Part shown: one piece after another, positions 26,777-34,949 of the stretch
Numbering within the stretch: position 1 is the first letter of the stretch
Layout of the letters: the number at the start of each line of letters is the position of its first letter
Translations under genes and position numbers: made by a program
Notes under the pieces: model-generated
The model's database searches: none
Told to the model about the DNA's origin: nothing
Seen by the model: the letters and a program-made list of their open reading frames with translations, nothing else
DNA from: Pseudomonas citri
GTDB taxonomy: Bacteria > Pseudomonadota > Gammaproteobacteria > Pseudomonadales > Pseudomonadaceae
Assembly: GCF_025336485.1 (NCBI RefSeq)
Contig: NZ_JAODAB010000005.1
Location: forward strand, 124,001-188,000
Length of the DNA stretch: 64,000 nucleotides
Direction of reading: 5' to 3'

Positions 26777-27282
26777 TGTTTACCAACCGCGTAAGACAGG
26801 CCATCGCGGCTACCCTGCAAGGCCTGCCGTTGTCGGCGACCGTGGAAGAGTTCACCCCGCCGAAGATCGAGTTCGACATGGAGACGATGGCGGGCGGGCG
26901 CTTTATCGCCGAGGAAATGGCCAAGAGCGGCAAGGTGCTGAATGCCAGCCTTATCCTCCAGGGCGCCGGGCCGGAAGTGCTGCTGGCCCTGGGCGTGCAA
27001 CTGGGTGACGACATCCTGCTGAACGTCCGCGAGGCTGGACAGGATCAGGATGGCAACACCTGGTTCACCTACCACACCGTTGGCGGCAAGCTCAAATCCC
27101 TGAGCGAGGCCAAGTTGAAGATGGGCGACAAACCCACCACCACCCTTGAGCTGTCCTGCCGTACCTACAACCGCCTGGAGAACGGCATCCCGGTGATCGA
27201 CATCGACGTGCGCACCCAGAAGTTCGTGCTCAACGGCGTCGATATCCTCGGCGATGCGCGCCGTGCGGTGTTGTTGCCTTAA
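26776..27282 (+). CDS. Tail tube, P2 FII type (module 1)
   Basis: The 168-residue product is of P2 FII length and order, with LQGLPLSATVEEFTPPKIEF near the start and EVLLALGVQLGDDILLN in the core. It stacks to form the inner tube pushed through the target envelope. It starts within the sheath stop (TAATG). Confidence 0.9.
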   Translation: MFTNRVRQAIAATLQGLPLSATVEEFTPPKIEFDMETMAGGRFIAEEMAKSGKVLNASLILQGAGPEVLLALGVQLGDDILLNVREAGQDQDGNTWFTYHTVGGKLKSLSEAKLKMGDKPTTTLELSCRTYNRLENGIPVIDIDVRTQKFVLNGVDILGDARRAVLLP

Positions 27283-27299
27283 TAAGGCTGATGCCAGCC

Positions 27300-27331
27300 C
27301 CTGTGGGAGCACGCCTGCTTGCTCCCACAGG
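27300..27331. repeat. REP palindrome inside the tail operon
   Basis: CCTGTGGGAGCA (27300-27311) and TGCTCCCACAGG (27320-27331) form a perfect 12-bp stem with the REP core. It lies in an 80-bp gap between the tube and chaperone genes, an unusual place inside a tightly packed operon. Confidence 0.85.
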
Positions 27332-27362
27332 TCGTCCCCCGATTCACCAAGGATTCCATTTC

Positions 27363-27929
27363 ATGTCCTGGACACCTCCTGTTCACGTCTTGCTGTCGCC
27401 GATCACCGGTGATGACGAGTCGCAGATCGAGCAGATCCAACTCAAACCATTGCGCTATGCCGCACAAAAAGAGGCCCTGGCCCGTGCTGGTGATGACGAG
27501 GACGATCAGTTCTTCGAACTCGCCAGGCTGGCCACCGGCCTGTCGGTCAAGGAACTCGACCAACTCAAGCGCCCGGACTACGTGAGCATCGCCCAATACG
27601 TGCACGACATGTCGACCCGTCCGGCGGCGTACTTCCTGGATGAGCCACCAGTCGATCCCGACCAGGTGCAACTGCTGCAACCCCTCGATGTGGCGGGCCG
27701 CAGCCGGACCTCGCTGACCCTGGAGATGCCCGTGCTGCGGGCGACCAAGGCGATGAAGAAACTGAAGACGGCCAAGGAGCGCGCCGAGTTCATCACCGCC
27801 CATTGCACCGGGTTGATGATTCCCGACCTGGACCTGTTGACCGTGCCCGACTGGACTCAGCTTCAGGTACGCATCGACGATTTTTTAAACAAACCGGCGG
27901 ACTTCTTTCGGAGCGCGACATCGAAGTGA
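27363..27929 (+). CDS. Tail assembly chaperone, gpE-like (module 1)
   Basis: The 188-residue protein lies between the tube and tape-measure genes, where P2 gene E lies. AAGGA precedes ATG 27363. It has an acidic, helical sequence (DDESQIEQIQLKPLRYAAQK) and a C-terminal helix (KAMKKLKTAKERAEFITAHC). The slippery heptamer T TTA AAC at 27884-27890 is in the zero frame and the -1 frame stays open to 28051, so a longer form of about 229 residues should also be made. Confidence 0.8.
   Translation: MSWTPPVHVLLSPITGDDESQIEQIQLKPLRYAAQKEALARAGDDEDDQFFELARLATGLSVKELDQLKRPDYVSIAQYVHDMSTRPAAYFLDEPPVDPDQVQLLQPLDVAGRSRTSLTLEMPVLRATKAMKKLKTAKERAEFITAHCTGLMIPDLDLLTVPDWTQLQVRIDDFLNKPADFFRSATSK
27884..27890 (+). 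other. -1 frameshift site T TTA AAC (module 1)
   Basis: The codons GAT TTT TTA AAC AAA contain the classic slippery heptamer T TTA AAC in the zero frame. A slip of -1 continues as QTGGLLSERDIEVILD ... to the stop at 28051. Tail-assembly genes of P2, lambda and many other phages use such a shift. Confidence 0.75.
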
Positions 27930-28051
27930 TCCTCGATGTGGTGCCGCTCATTTACCCGGTAAGTGAGGCGGAAATCCTCGAGTGGGACGCCGGCAAGGCC
28001 TTGCGCCGCTACGACATTGCGATCACTCGCCTTGGCGTGAAACAGGAGTAG
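27890..28051 (+). CDS. Frameshift extension of the tail chaperone (gpE' equivalent)
   Basis: This -1-frame segment encodes about 53 residues (SERDIEVILDVVPLIYPVSE ... RLGVKQE) and has no good start of its own. It ends 6 bases before the tape-measure ATG. Read as a fusion it gives the long chaperone form, thought to bind the tape measure during tail assembly. Confidence 0.7.
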   Translation, partial: QTGGLLSERDIEVILDVVPLIYPVSEAEILEWDAGKALRRYDIAITRLGVKQE

Positions 28052-28057
28052 AGCGGG

Positions 28058-30112
28058 ATGGCGGACGATAAATATTCGCTCAAATACGCAGCCGTCAATG
28101 AGAGCGGGCTGGCGTTCGGTGGTAGCAGCATCGCAAGCGGTGTTTCAACACAAGGCACGGCCACGTTCTCGGGGCTCGGTCTGGCGATGGAAACCCTCGG
28201 ACTCAAGCTCGGGCTGCTGACGACGGCGATTGAAGCGCTGACGGCAAAGTTCTCGTCGCAACGGTTGTCGTTTCAAACGATGAACGCCGGGGCCAAGGGG
28301 GATTTGGGCAGTGAGTCGAAAGGCCAGTCGAGTGGCGGTATCGAGCCGCCCGCGTTGCTTAAGCCCGCGATAGCGATGGATTCGGCCATGGCCGATCTGA
28401 AGCTGGCTACTCGATTTACCCCGCGCCAGATCGAGCAGATGGCCGAACCCACCCAGCGGATCGCCATCGCGCCGCTGGTGGCGGCCGGGGGCACCGGGGC
28501 GGTTGATCTGGTGAGGATTGAAAGCCTGGCGGCCCGGGCAGGCATCGGCAGTGAGCTGCCCAATGCCTCGGACCGACAGTTCGAGTTGCTGCGCTTTGCC
28601 AGTGATGTCGGCGTCGCCGCATCGGCGTTCAAGAGGCCGGCGCTGGAAGTCGCCGAGATGATGGCTGGCTGGCGCACCTCCATGAAGCTCAACGGCGCTC
28701 AAGCCTTCGACTTGGCGGACGCCACCCACCAGTTGGGCAAGCTAGCCAACGGTGCGAAACCCGCTGAGATTGGCGCGGTGTTGCAACGTGACGGTGCGGC
28801 TGCGACGACCGCAGGCCTGGCCCCGGCGCAAGCCGCAGCGCTGACGGCGGCATTGCTCAATACCGGTACGAAACAAGCTGAGGCCGGCGTAGCGCTGGAC
28901 AGCTTCGCGACGGCCATCGGCAAGGGGGATCAGGTCTCCGCAACCGAGCAAGCGGCATGGAAGCAATTGGGGCTGGAGCCCAAAACGGTGGCGAGCGGCC
29001 TGCGCGACAAGGACACCGCGCCTGGCACGGTGATGTCGGTGCTCGCGGCCTTGAACGCGCAACCGGCGGACAAACGCCCGGCCCTTGCCACCACGCTATT
29101 CAGCGCCGGAGATGAGGCGGTGCTGCGCATGGCGCAGAAACTGTCCGATGTGAATGAAGCCTTCTTGCAGGTGAAGGACCCTACCCAGTACGCCACGTCG
29201 CAGTTGGGCAACCAGGGTTCGGTGAGGCAAGACGCATGGGCGCTGTCGCAAACCCGGCAAGGCCAGTGGAACATCCTGAATGCGCGCAATGAGCGTCTGT
29301 CGGTATCCACGGGCAATGCCCTGGCTCCCGTGACGGACAGCTCGCTTCAGGCGCTGGGTTCGTTGGTCGATGGCATGAGCGAGTTGGCTGAGTCCTCGCC
29401 TAAAACCACCGCTGCGATTGTGCTGGTTGCCGCCGCGATCAAACCGCTGGCCAGTGCACTGCTCAAAGCCATCGTGGATGAACTTGGCACTCGAGCGGCC
29501 AAGCGAGTCTTGGAACCTGTCGGCGCTGTGAAAGCCGAGGTCGGGCTGAGTTCCAGCCGATCCCTGCCTGGCATGAGTGCTTCATTGCGCTCGATGACCC
29601 GTTTCACCCCCGGCGCATTCGCGTTGAGCGCTGTACCCGAGGTGGTTGACGGCGCGCTGAGCGATGACGCCCGCAAGGTCGGAGCTGGCCTGGGCGCGGC
29701 TGGCGGTGGCTGGGCCGGTGCTTCGGTAGGTGCTACCGCCGGAGCCACTGTCGGTACTTTTTTCGGTCCGCTCGGTACGGCCATTGGCGGCGCGCTCGGA
29801 GCGGTCGTGGGCGGGCTGGCTGGAAGCTGGCTGGGTGGGGAATCGGGTTCCTGGCTCGGCGAAAAACTCGCCGCGCCCGCCGACAAGCTCGCAGCGCCAG
29901 AGCAGGTCAGCAAAGACCTGACCCACATCCAGACTACCGGCCAGCAGAACACCATGACCGCCAACATTTACATCAACGGCCAGGACCAGGCCAGTGCCAG
30001 TCAACTGGCTAACCTGGTCGTGCAGCAGATCTCGGTCCAATTCGGACTGACCACCCCGCCCAACGCACTGGCTATGCGCAGTGACGCGGCCCTGACCGAC
30101 GGAGTGACGTGA
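28058..30112 (+). CDS. Tail tape-measure protein (module 1)
   Basis: The 684-residue protein is helical, with a Gly/Ala-rich hydrophobic stretch (about 545-600, GAGLGAAGGGWAGASVGATA) and the C-terminal IYINGQDQASASQLANLVVQ element seen in P2 gpT-like proteins. Tape length sets tail length; at about 0.15 nm per residue it predicts a tail of roughly 100 nm. ATG 28058 follows GAGCGGG. Confidence 0.85.
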   Translation: MADDKYSLKYAAVNESGLAFGGSSIASGVSTQGTATFSGLGLAMETLGLKLGLLTTAIEALTAKFSSQRLSFQTMNAGAKGDLGSESKGQSSGGIEPPALLKPAIAMDSAMADLKLATRFTPRQIEQMAEPTQRIAIAPLVAAGGTGAVDLVRIESLAARAGIGSELPNASDRQFELLRFASDVGVAASAFKRPALEVAEMMAGWRTSMKLNGAQAFDLADATHQLGKLANGAKPAEIGAVLQRDGAAATTAGLAPAQAAALTAALLNTGTKQAEAGVALDSFATAIGKGDQVSATEQAAWKQLGLEPKTVASGLRDKDTAPGTVMSVLAALNAQPADKRPALATTLFSAGDEAVLRMAQKLSDVNEAFLQVKDPTQYATSQLGNQGSVRQDAWALSQTRQGQWNILNARNERLSVSTGNALAPVTDSSLQALGSLVDGMSELAESSPKTTAAIVLVAAAIKPLASALLKAIVDELGTRAAKRVLEPVGAVKAEVGLSSSRSLPGMSASLRSMTRFTPGAFALSAVPEVVDGALSDDARKVGAGLGAAGGGWAGASVGATAGATVGTFFGPLGTAIGGALGAVVGGLAGSWLGGESGSWLGEKLAAPADKLAAPEQVSKDLTHIQTTGQQNTMTANIYINGQDQASASQLANLVVQQISVQFGLTTPPNALAMRSDAALTDGVT

Positions 30113-30495
30113 TGCGTCAGCAAATGGCACTCGGCAGTTTCATCTTCGGACTGTCGCGAAACTTCGCGTATCACTCGCTGATACGCACCTCTGACGGTGG
30201 CTGGAAGAGCATCGACATTCTCACCAGCAAACCCAAGTCCAGCCAGGTCGGCCAAGGCCTGCAAGGGCTGACCATCACCGGCAAGTCGATGTACGCGACC
30301 GCCATGGATCGGCTCGACGAATTGCGGGCGCTGCAGGCGCAACGCGTCCCCGTGCCGTTGGTCGATGGAATTGGTCGCAACTGGGGCCTGTGGCAGATCA
30401 ACAAGGTCTCGGAAACCCAGACCGAAGTCATCGACGACGGCACCGCGATGGTGGTCGGCTGGGTGATCGAATTGACGGAGTTCGCCAATGCGTAG
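30112..30495 (+). CDS. Tail protein gpU (module 1)
   Basis: The 127-residue protein shows the P2 gpU blocks MALGSFIFGLSRN, LQGLTITGKS and GRNWGLWQINKVSET. ATG 30112 has GGAG 7 bases upstream and overlaps the tape-measure stop; a GTG one codon earlier is possible. It overlaps the next gene by 8 bases. Confidence 0.88.
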   Translation: MRQQMALGSFIFGLSRNFAYHSLIRTSDGGWKSIDILTSKPKSSQVGQGLQGLTITGKSMYATAMDRLDELRALQAQRVPVPLVDGIGRNWGLWQINKVSETQTEVIDDGTAMVVGWVIELTEFANA

Positions 30496-30700
30496 GGTTC
30501 GAAGCATCGCCGGTGATTCGGTGAATCTGTTGTTGTACCGCGAACTTGGGCGTTGTGACGATGCCGTTGAGCAAGCGCTCTGGCTGCTCAATCCGACGCT
30601 GGCGGAATGGGGCCCGGTATTGCCGGCGGGGGTTTGGGTGGTCTTGCCGGAAGTGGACTCCAAACCCGCGGCAGTCACGCCGGTCTCGGCCTGGGATTAA
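30488..30700 (+). CDS. Tail protein gpX, LysM-like (module 1)
   Basis: The 70-residue protein (SIAGDSVNLLLYRELGRCDD ... LPAGVWVVLPEV) is the LysM-like tail X protein found between U and D in P2-like tails. It may seat the baseplate hub on the tube. Confidence 0.88.
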   Translation: MRRVRSIAGDSVNLLLYRELGRCDDAVEQALWLLNPTLAEWGPVLPAGVWVVLPEVDSKPAAVTPVSAWD

Positions 30701-30709
30701 GGAGGCGAC

Positions 30710-31726
30710 ATGTCATTGGGTTTCACGCCAGCGGTGGAAATTTATGGCGCGAACGCCGCACTGCTCAACCAACGGTTGCTCAGCTGGACGCACATCGACG
30801 CGGCGGGGATCGAGTCCGATCAACTGACGCTGACCATCAGCCTGGACGGGCTGGAAGGGTTGCCCAGCCTGGGTGGGAAAATCGGTCTGCGGGTCGGTTA
30901 CCTGGAGTCCGGGTTGGTGGATAAGGGCGAATTCGTCGTCACCCGGCGCACGCCAACGTTGTTTCCTTTGCGCCTGACCCTGGTGGCCACGGCGGCGCCG
31001 TTCAGTGCGGCGGACCAGACCGGTTTCAAACAGCGTCGATCCGTCAGCCATGGCCCGACGACCCTGGGGGCGCTGTTTCGCCAACTGACCTCCCGGCACG
31101 GGTTTTCCCCTCGGGTGGCGCCGGACCTGTCGTTGATAAAAATCGAGCACATCGACCAGTCCAACGAAACCGATATGGGCTTCCTGACGCGCCTGGCCCA
31201 TCGGTATGACGCCGTCGCCAAACCGGTCAACGAGTTATATGTGCTGGCGCGGCGTGGTCAGGTGAAATCACTGTCGGGCAAGGTCCTGCCCGAGATGAAA
31301 CTGTCGGTGACCACCAACAATCGACCGGGCGACCAGGCCTTCATCTCCGCCGTCCTCGATGAAAACGCCCGGGCGAAATACCAGGGTTGCAAGACTGGTT
31401 GGTGGGATGCGGCGGCTGGGCAACTGCGTGTCGAAGAGTCGGGTATTGCGCCATTCAAGACCTTGCGCCAGCGTTTCCAAAGCGCAGACGACGCCCGCGC
31501 CGCCGGCGAGGGCGAGGTGCGGCGAATGCTGCGCGAAGCCCTCAAGGTGAAAATCGCCTGCCCCGGCAACCCAGCGCTGGCCGCCGAAGGCGTGGTGCTG
31601 CTGGACCCGTCCTGGCCGGACTTCATGCGCGGACGCTGGTCGATCGACAAAGTCACCGCCAGCGGCGACCGGGAAAAAAGCTACCGCTGCGAAATCGACG
31701 CAACCTGCCTGGATGCTCGGACCTGA
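30710..31726 (+). CDS. Baseplate hub protein gpD (late control D family, module 1)
   Basis: The 338-residue protein has the gpD pattern with LTLTISLDGLEGLPSLGGKI, the RRSVSHGPTTLGALFRQLTS region and the C-terminal WPDFMRGRWSIDKVTASGDR. It forms the hub under the tube. It is the last gene of module 1; a 125-base gap without a clear terminator separates it from module 2. Confidence 0.9.
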   Translation: MSLGFTPAVEIYGANAALLNQRLLSWTHIDAAGIESDQLTLTISLDGLEGLPSLGGKIGLRVGYLESGLVDKGEFVVTRRTPTLFPLRLTLVATAAPFSAADQTGFKQRRSVSHGPTTLGALFRQLTSRHGFSPRVAPDLSLIKIEHIDQSNETDMGFLTRLAHRYDAVAKPVNELYVLARRGQVKSLSGKVLPEMKLSVTTNNRPGDQAFISAVLDENARAKYQGCKTGWWDAAAGQLRVEESGIAPFKTLRQRFQSADDARAAGEGEVRRMLREALKVKIACPGNPALAAEGVVLLDPSWPDFMRGRWSIDKVTASGDREKSYRCEIDATCLDART

Positions 31727-31851
31727 ATACCACACCCTTTGTGTGATCGGGCCTGTTCCCGATAGGGCCGGGACAGCCATCCACATCGCCTGACCCTCTG
31801 CTATCGCAAGTCCGCCCGTTCCATGCAGGGCCTTCAATAATTGGAGCATCC

Positions 31852-32436
31852 ATGAAGATCACCTCGATCCTCACGCAATTGCGTGAGCAATGCCCCGCGC
31901 TCGCCAATCGGGTGGTTGCGGGGTTTGACCTTGCCGCCCTGCAGGCCAACACCTCGTTACCAAGCCCCTGCGCCTACGTGCTGCCGGCCACCGACATGAC
32001 CAGCAGGAACACCGCGCAAAACGTCACGCTGCAAACGGTGCGTGACCGCTTCGATGTCGTGCTGGTGCTCGACGCCACGGACGCGACAAAAGCACTGGAT
32101 CTGTTGCACGACCTGCGCGCCGAACTGTGGCGGGCATTGGTGGGCTTCAGGCCCGGTGGTGACTACAGCGGCATCGAGTACGACGGCGGCGAATTGGTTT
32201 CCAGCAATAACAGCCATGTGTCGTATCGGCTGCGCTTTTTCGCCGAGTTCCAGCTGGGTCGCAATCTGCCGAGTCAGCCTGCCGAAAGCTGGCACGAACG
32301 TGAACTGGACGGCTTGTCGTCCTTTACCGGGGTCACCGTGCGGGTCGATGCAATCGACCCGGCGGATCCCAACCTGAAACGTCCTGGCCCCGACGGGCGC
32401 CTGGAACTGACTTTCTCTGGAGACGTAACCCCATGA
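31852..32436 (+). CDS. Tail terminator-like protein, Gp37 type (module 2)
   Basis: The 194-residue protein (MKITSILTQLREQCPALANR ... FDVVLVLDATDATKALDLLH) fits the Gp37-like tail terminator group of Mu/SfV-type tails. It follows TTGGAGCATCC. It overlaps the DUF2635 gene by 4 bases. The terminator function is inferred. Confidence 0.7.
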   Translation: MKITSILTQLREQCPALANRVVAGFDLAALQANTSLPSPCAYVLPATDMTSRNTAQNVTLQTVRDRFDVVLVLDATDATKALDLLHDLRAELWRALVGFRPGGDYSGIEYDGGELVSSNNSHVSYRLRFFAEFQLGRNLPSQPAESWHERELDGLSSFTGVTVRVDAIDPADPNLKRPGPDGRLELTFSGDVTP

Positions 32437-32615
32437 GCAAACGCATCACCGTACTGCCGGTCCCGGGCCGTGTCGTACCGGATCCGGAAGCGGGCGATCT
32501 GCTGCCCGCCGAGGGCCGTGAAGTGCCGGACAACGCCTGGTGGCGTCGACGTCTGGCCGATGGCGATATCACTACCAAAGCCGTGAAAGCGGCCAAACCA
32601 CAGGGAGCCAAATAA
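32433..32615 (+). CDS. DUF2635 family small tail protein (module 2)
   Basis: The 60-residue protein has the DUF2635 core: VLPVPGRVVPDPEAGDLLPA then WWRRRLADGD. The family is found directly before Mu-type sheath genes. Its stop overlaps the sheath start (TAATG). Molecular role unknown. Confidence 0.85.
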   Translation: MSKRITVLPVPGRVVPDPEAGDLLPAEGREVPDNAWWRRRLADGDITTKAVKAAKPQGAK

Positions 32616-34111
32616 TGGCGATCGGATTCAGCAACATCCCCGCGGACATTCGTGTTCCGCTGTTCTACGCCGAAATGGACAACTCGGCCGCCAATAGCGC
32701 GTCGTCGGCCATGCGCCGGTTGATCGTTGCCCAGGTCAACGACAACATTGCCCCGGCAGAAGTCGGCAAGCTGGTGCTGGTCTCCAGCGTCGCCCTGGCC
32801 AAAAGCATCGGCGGGCAGGGCTCGATGCTCGCCTCGATGTACGAGACCTGGCGTAAGACCGACCCGCTCGGTGAAATCTGGTGCCTGCCGCTGCACAACG
32901 TCGACGGCGCCATTGCCAAGGGCGTGCTGACCCTCACCGGCACCGCTACCGAGAGCGGTGTGCTCAACCTGTACGTCGGCGGTGTGCGTGTCCAGGCGGC
33001 CATCGTCAACGGTGCCACCGCCGCCCAGGCTGCGACGGCGCTGGCCTTGAAAGTCAACGCGACGGCCGACCTGCCGGTGAGTGCCGCGGCCGTCGAGGGT
33101 GTCGTGACCCTCAGCGCCAAATGGACCGGCGACAGTGGCAACGACATCAGCCTGCAGTTCAATCGCCTGGGCAAGAGCAACGGCGAAGACACCCCGGCTG
33201 GCCTGACCACCGCTGTCGCCGTCATGACCGGCGGCGCTGGCGTGCCGGACCAGACCGCCGCCCTCGCGGCACTGGGTGACGAGCCATTCGAATTCATCGC
33301 CATGCCGTGGTCCGACCTGTCGAGCCTGAACACCTGGCAAGCGGTCATGGACGACAGCACCGGCCGCTGGTCCTGGGCCAAGCAGTTGTTCGGCCATGTC
33401 TACAGTGCCAAGCGCGGCACCATCGGCACCTTGGTGGCGGCCGGCCAGGCGCGCAACGACCAGCACATGACCATCCAGGCCCTGGAACCGGGCGTGCCGC
33501 AACCGTCGTGGGTCCAGGCCGCCGCACTGGCAGCCCGTACCGCCGTGTTCATCTCGGCCGACGCCAGCCGTCCGACCCAGAGCGGCAGTTTGCCAGGTCT
33601 GGACCCGGCACCGGCCAGCGAACGTTTCACCCTGACCGAGCGTCAGTCGCTGCTCAACTACGGCATCGCGACCGCCTACTACGAAGGCGGCTACGTGCGT
33701 ATCCAGCGCTCCATCACCACGTATCAGAAAAATACCTTCGGCCAGGCTGATAACTCCTATCTGGACAGCGAAACCCTGCACCAGTCGGCGTTCATCGTGC
33801 GTCGCCTGCAAAGCGTGATCACCAGCAAGTACGGCCGCCACAAGCTGGCCTCCGATGGCACCCGTTTCGGCGCCGGCCAGCCCATCGTGACCCCGAGCAC
33901 CATTCGCGGCGAGCTGATCGCCCAGTACGCCAAGCTGGAGCTGGAAGGCCATGTGGAAAACGCCGAGCTGTTCGCCGAGCACCTGATCGTCGAGCGCGAC
34001 AGCCAGGATCCGAGCCGGGTCAATGTGCTGTTCCCGCCGGATTACATCAATGGCCTGCGGGTGTTCGCGCTGCTCAATCAGTTCCGTCTGCAGTACGACG
34101 CTGCCGCTTGA
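32615..34111 (+). CDS. Contractile tail sheath, Mu gpL/SfV type (module 2)
   Basis: The 498-residue protein has the Mu-type sheath N-terminus MAIGFSNIPADIRVPLFYAE, the AVAVMTGGAGVPDQTAALAA and ARNDQHMTIQ blocks and the conserved C-terminal region (YGIATAYYEGGYVRIQRSIT, RGELIAQYAKLELEGHVENA). It is over 100 residues longer than the module 1 sheath and not recognisably similar to it outside the fold. ATG 32615 is chosen over a longer frame because of the TAATG overlap. Confidence 0.92.
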   Translation: MAIGFSNIPADIRVPLFYAEMDNSAANSASSAMRRLIVAQVNDNIAPAEVGKLVLVSSVALAKSIGGQGSMLASMYETWRKTDPLGEIWCLPLHNVDGAIAKGVLTLTGTATESGVLNLYVGGVRVQAAIVNGATAAQAATALALKVNATADLPVSAAAVEGVVTLSAKWTGDSGNDISLQFNRLGKSNGEDTPAGLTTAVAVMTGGAGVPDQTAALAALGDEPFEFIAMPWSDLSSLNTWQAVMDDSTGRWSWAKQLFGHVYSAKRGTIGTLVAAGQARNDQHMTIQALEPGVPQPSWVQAAALAARTAVFISADASRPTQSGSLPGLDPAPASERFTLTERQSLLNYGIATAYYEGGYVRIQRSITTYQKNTFGQADNSYLDSETLHQSAFIVRRLQSVITSKYGRHKLASDGTRFGAGQPIVTPSTIRGELIAQYAKLELEGHVENAELFAEHLIVERDSQDPSRVNVLFPPDYINGLRVFALLNQFRLQYDAAA

Positions 34112-34137
34112 GTGTCTGGTTTGAATGGATGATTGCA

Positions 34138-34160
34138 GCCCACCGTGCGTGGGCTTTTTA
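34138..34160 (+). terminator. Terminator-like hairpin between sheath and tube (module 2)
   Basis: GCCCAC (34138-34143) pairs with GTGGGC (34149-34154), followed by TTTTTAT. With only a 6-bp stem it is probably a partial terminator or a 3'-end stabiliser within the operon. Confidence 0.55.
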
Positions 34161-34177
34161 TTTGAAGGAGAAACACC

Positions 34178-34525
34178 ATGGGTCAACTGATTGCAGGTAC
34201 CTGCTACGTCAAAGTGGACGGTGCCCAACTGACCATCAATGGTGGCTGCGAAGCGCCATTGATGTTCACCAAACGCGAAACCGTCGTACCGGGCTTCTAC
34301 AAGGAAACGGACATCGCCCCATCCTTCAAGGTGACGGCGCTGCATACCGCGGACTTCCCGCTCAAGCAGCTGGTTTCCGGCACCGACATGACCATCACCT
34401 GCGAGTTCAGCAACGGCAAGGTCTACGTGCTGGCCGGCGCCTACCTGGTGGAAGAGCCGGTGTCCAAGGGTGACGACGCCACCATCGAGCTGAAATTCGA
34501 AGGCATCAAGGGGACCTGGCAATGA
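34178..34525 (+). CDS. Tail tube protein, Mu gpM type (module 2)
   Basis: The 115-residue protein (MGQLIAGTCYVKVDGAQLTI ... VTALHTADFPLKQLVSGTDM) matches the short tube proteins of Mu/SfV-type tails and follows the sheath gene. TTGAAGGAGAAACACC supplies a strong ribosome site. It overlaps the next gene by 4 bases. Confidence 0.9.
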   Translation: MGQLIAGTCYVKVDGAQLTINGGCEAPLMFTKRETVVPGFYKETDIAPSFKVTALHTADFPLKQLVSGTDMTITCEFSNGKVYVLAGAYLVEEPVSKGDDATIELKFEGIKGTWQ

Positions 34526-34818
34526 GCGATGTGGTGACGTTGCGCGTGTCCATCGAGGCCCACGGCGAGCCGTTGAACGAACTGACCCTGCGCCGTCCGA
34601 CGGTGCAGGAAGTCCGGGCGATCAAGGCGCTGCCGTACAAGATCGACAAGAGCGAGGAGGTGAGCCTGGACATGGATGTCGCGGCCAAATACATCGCGGT
34701 CTGCGCCGGCATCCCGCCATCGTCGGTCAACCAGCTGGACCTGGCCGACCTCAACGCGCTGAGCTGGGCGGTCGCGAGTTTTTTCATGAGTGCGGCGTCG
34801 CAGCCATCGGCGACCTGA
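34522..34818 (+). CDS. Tail assembly chaperone, Mu gp41 type (module 2)
   Basis: The 98-residue protein (LRRPTVQEVRAIKALPYKID ... DLADLNALSWAVASFF) is the gp41/E-like chaperone between tube and tape measure. Near its end the zero-frame heptamer T TTT TTC (34779-34785) allows a -1 slip into an open frame that runs to 34949, giving a long form of about 142 residues. Confidence 0.85.
   Translation: MSDVVTLRVSIEAHGEPLNELTLRRPTVQEVRAIKALPYKIDKSEEVSLDMDVAAKYIAVCAGIPPSSVNQLDLADLNALSWAVASFFMSAASQPSAT
34779..34785 (+). other. -1 frameshift site T TTT TTC (module 2)
   Basis: The codons AGT TTT TTC ATG contain the slippery heptamer T TTT TTC in the zero frame, 11 codons before the zero-frame stop. The -1 frame then reads HECGVAAIGDLIAAAYDLAW without interruption to 34949. 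Confidence 0.7.
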
Positions 34819-34949
34819 TCGCAGCCGCCTATGACCTGGCCTGGTTCTGGAAGGTTGACCCCGAACAGATGATGGCCAGGCCATTGGATGTGCTCCGCGA
34901 ATCCCTGGAGCACGCGCAACGGATCAATGCGATGCAGCAGGTGCAGTGA
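34785..34949 (+). CDS. Frameshift extension of the module 2 tail chaperone
   Basis: The -1-frame segment encodes about 54 residues (DLAWFWKVDPEQMMARPLDV then RESLEHAQRI), an amphipathic helical tail typical of long chaperone forms. There is no suitable independent start. Its stop overlaps the tape-measure ATG at 34949 (TGATG), as expected if translation is coupled. Confidence 0.7.
   Translation, partial: HECGVAAIGDLIAAAYDLAWFWKVDPEQMMARPLDVLRESLEHAQRINAMQQVQ

Noticed and set aside
27803..28051. Independent 82-codon gene starting at 27803
   Set aside because: The start lies deep inside the chaperone gene without a ribosome site. The -1 slippery heptamer explains the open frame better.
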